NCBI RefSeq assembly: GCF_025024155.1
Contig: NW_026251764.1
Coordinates: 1 to 64,000 of the forward strand
DNA from: Gamsiella multidivaricata
Lineage: Eukaryota > Mortierellomycota > Mortierellomycetes > Mortierellales > Mortierellaceae
Length of the DNA: 64,000 nt
Reading direction: 5' to 3'
Shown here piece after piece: positions 63,110 to 64,000 of the stretch. Both the position numbers and the translations under genes were made by a program. Each line of letters begins with the position of its first letter. Position 1 is the stretch's first letter. The notes below the pieces were generated by a model. That model made no database searches. It was not told where the DNA came from and saw only the letters and a list, made by a program, of their open reading frames with translations.

Positions 63110-64000
63110 TCTTGTCGTGGTGTGCGGTTTAGAAGTGCGAGGAGAAAAGGCCGGAGCTGAAGAAGGATGAGTTAAGGATGAAAAGTGGAGGGTGAAAGAC
63201 GGAAAGAGAAGTTGGAGGATGGGTACAGACAACTATGTCAATTCCAAGAAGAGCGCCAGAGGTTTTTATCGACCACAAACAAATGAGAGCATTAATAGAA
63301 AATGGAAAAGTGGCAAGGTACTGTACTGAAGCCGTACATTAGGCCACAGAACCAGGGCCATGAGCCTTGTACTCCCCTCCACTAAATGCAAAAAAAAACT
63401 CATCTTTCATGTGGCCGACTTCCTAGCGCATGTACCCTATTTTCACACTCGCGCAGAAATATATGATAATAAAACTGGATGGACAGACGCGTGTTTCCTC
63501 AGTGCCTTTGGGCGTGGATGCACACTCTTCGTTGCCTCTACTTGACAACCAGAACAATCTTGACTCGAGAGCAACAACAGCAGCAAGAACTGTTTGTATC
63601 CAAAATTTGGCCGAATGCAGGCTGCCAGCATGGACAACATCATTTCCGAATGTCAATTTTGGCACTTGGACACAAAAAACTATAGGACGCGATCCAATAG
63701 AATCTATCCTTTTATCAATACTCTCGGTGTTTGGAAAATGCTCAGGTGCATGCACCAACGGAAAGCACAACAAACAGCACAGGAATTGTTGGAAACAAAC
63801 AAGCATGGCCGCGGAAGAATTGGGGGTAAGATTATGGCTCATTCCAGCCTAACTGATTAAAAAAAAGACGGGTCCCACTGCCTGTACGTCGGCGTTATCA
63901 AACACTCATATTTAAGCCTTGAACTCGTGGTATAACCAAATGGCGAGGTAAGAATGATTAGACGAGAAGTGTCTGGACTTTACTTCCCACGTCGCATCAA
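63110..64000. promoter_or_regulatory. upstream region of the P450 gene to window end
   Basis: About 890 bp. The first 150 bp are GA-rich on the plus strand, so pyrimidine-rich on the P450 coding strand, and are likely its leader. Overlapping open frames near 63430-63860 on both strands show no family motif. No gene is supported. Confidence 0.4.

Noticed and set aside
63423..63860. Overlapping open frames of about 140 codons on both strands at the right end
   Set aside because: No recognisable motif, low-quality composition and mutually overlapping frames suggest chance.

Overview
The window is nuclear DNA from a filamentous fungus. It has about 50 % GC, short spliceosomal introns (roughly 48-100 nt, a few of 300-530 nt) with GT/AG ends, and gene families typical of fungi. 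An early-diverging fungus, most likely Mucoromycota and possibly Mortierellomycotina, fits best. The evidence is a GDP-mannose 4,6-dehydratase gene, a FYVE-RING ubiquitin ligase of the RNF34/RFFL type, a WOPR regulator and fairly intron-rich genes. This placement is inference. No tRNA, rRNA, CRISPR array or bacterial-type feature was recognised.

Layout: 1-2.3 kb, 3' part of a MULE-type transposase gene (+). 2.6-4.0 kb, translation factor eIF3g (+). 4.3-6.3 kb, Ngl2/CCR4-type nuclease (-). 7.5-9.3 kb, Myb/SANT-like protein (+). 9.8-11.3 kb, GDP-mannose 4,6-dehydratase (-). 13.1-14.6 kb, WOPR (Gti1/Pac2/Wor1 family) regulator (-), preceded by a 5.8-kb stretch without recognisable genes. 20.4-21.8 kb, Vps74/GOLPH3 (+). 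22.1-28.3 kb, the CPSF160/Cft1 polyadenylation factor (-). 30.8-33.4 kb, FYVE-RING E3 ligase (+). 33.4-35.1 kb, farnesyltransferase beta (-). 37.3-39.7 kb, a membrane-anchored protein with a probable split double-psi beta-barrel (-). 40.3-41.4 kb, Kti12 (+). 42.7-44.2 kb, Yra1/ALYREF (+). 44.4-48.1 kb, APC2 cullin (-). 48.6-51.0 kb, S6 kinase (+). 51.2-55.4 kb, Mcd4/PIG-N (-). 56.0-60.9 kb, SUN-domain (Slp1-like) membrane protein (+). 61.0-63.1 kb, cytochrome P450 of the fatty-acid omega-hydroxylase type (-).

Most genes lie in alternating convergent and divergent pairs. Convergent stop codons are often only 60-290 bp apart, and divergent starts share 0.5-1.2 kb promoters. The gene set covers RNA processing and export (Cft1, Yra1, Ngl2), translation and tRNA modification (eIF3g, Kti12), TOR signalling (S6K), cell cycle (APC2), glycosylation and the secretory pathway (GMD, Vps74, Mcd4, SUN/Slp1), prenylation (FNTB) and development (WOPR). 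It is a housekeeping neighbourhood with one mobile-element gene at the left edge, not a cluster for one pathway.

Exon boundaries were worked out by hand. For eIF3g, Ngl2, GMD, WOPR, Vps74, Cft1, FNTB, the barrel protein, Kti12, Yra1, S6K, SUN and P450 every splice phase closes into one open frame. The FYVE-RING gene has one junction that does not close. APC2 and Mcd4 were only partly resolved. The most interesting items are the membrane-anchored split-barrel protein, the long upstream region and GC-AG intron of the WOPR gene, an 11-nt micro-exon carrying the P450 ExxR glutamate, the long first intron of Yra1, and small minus-strand reading frames between Kti12 and Yra1.
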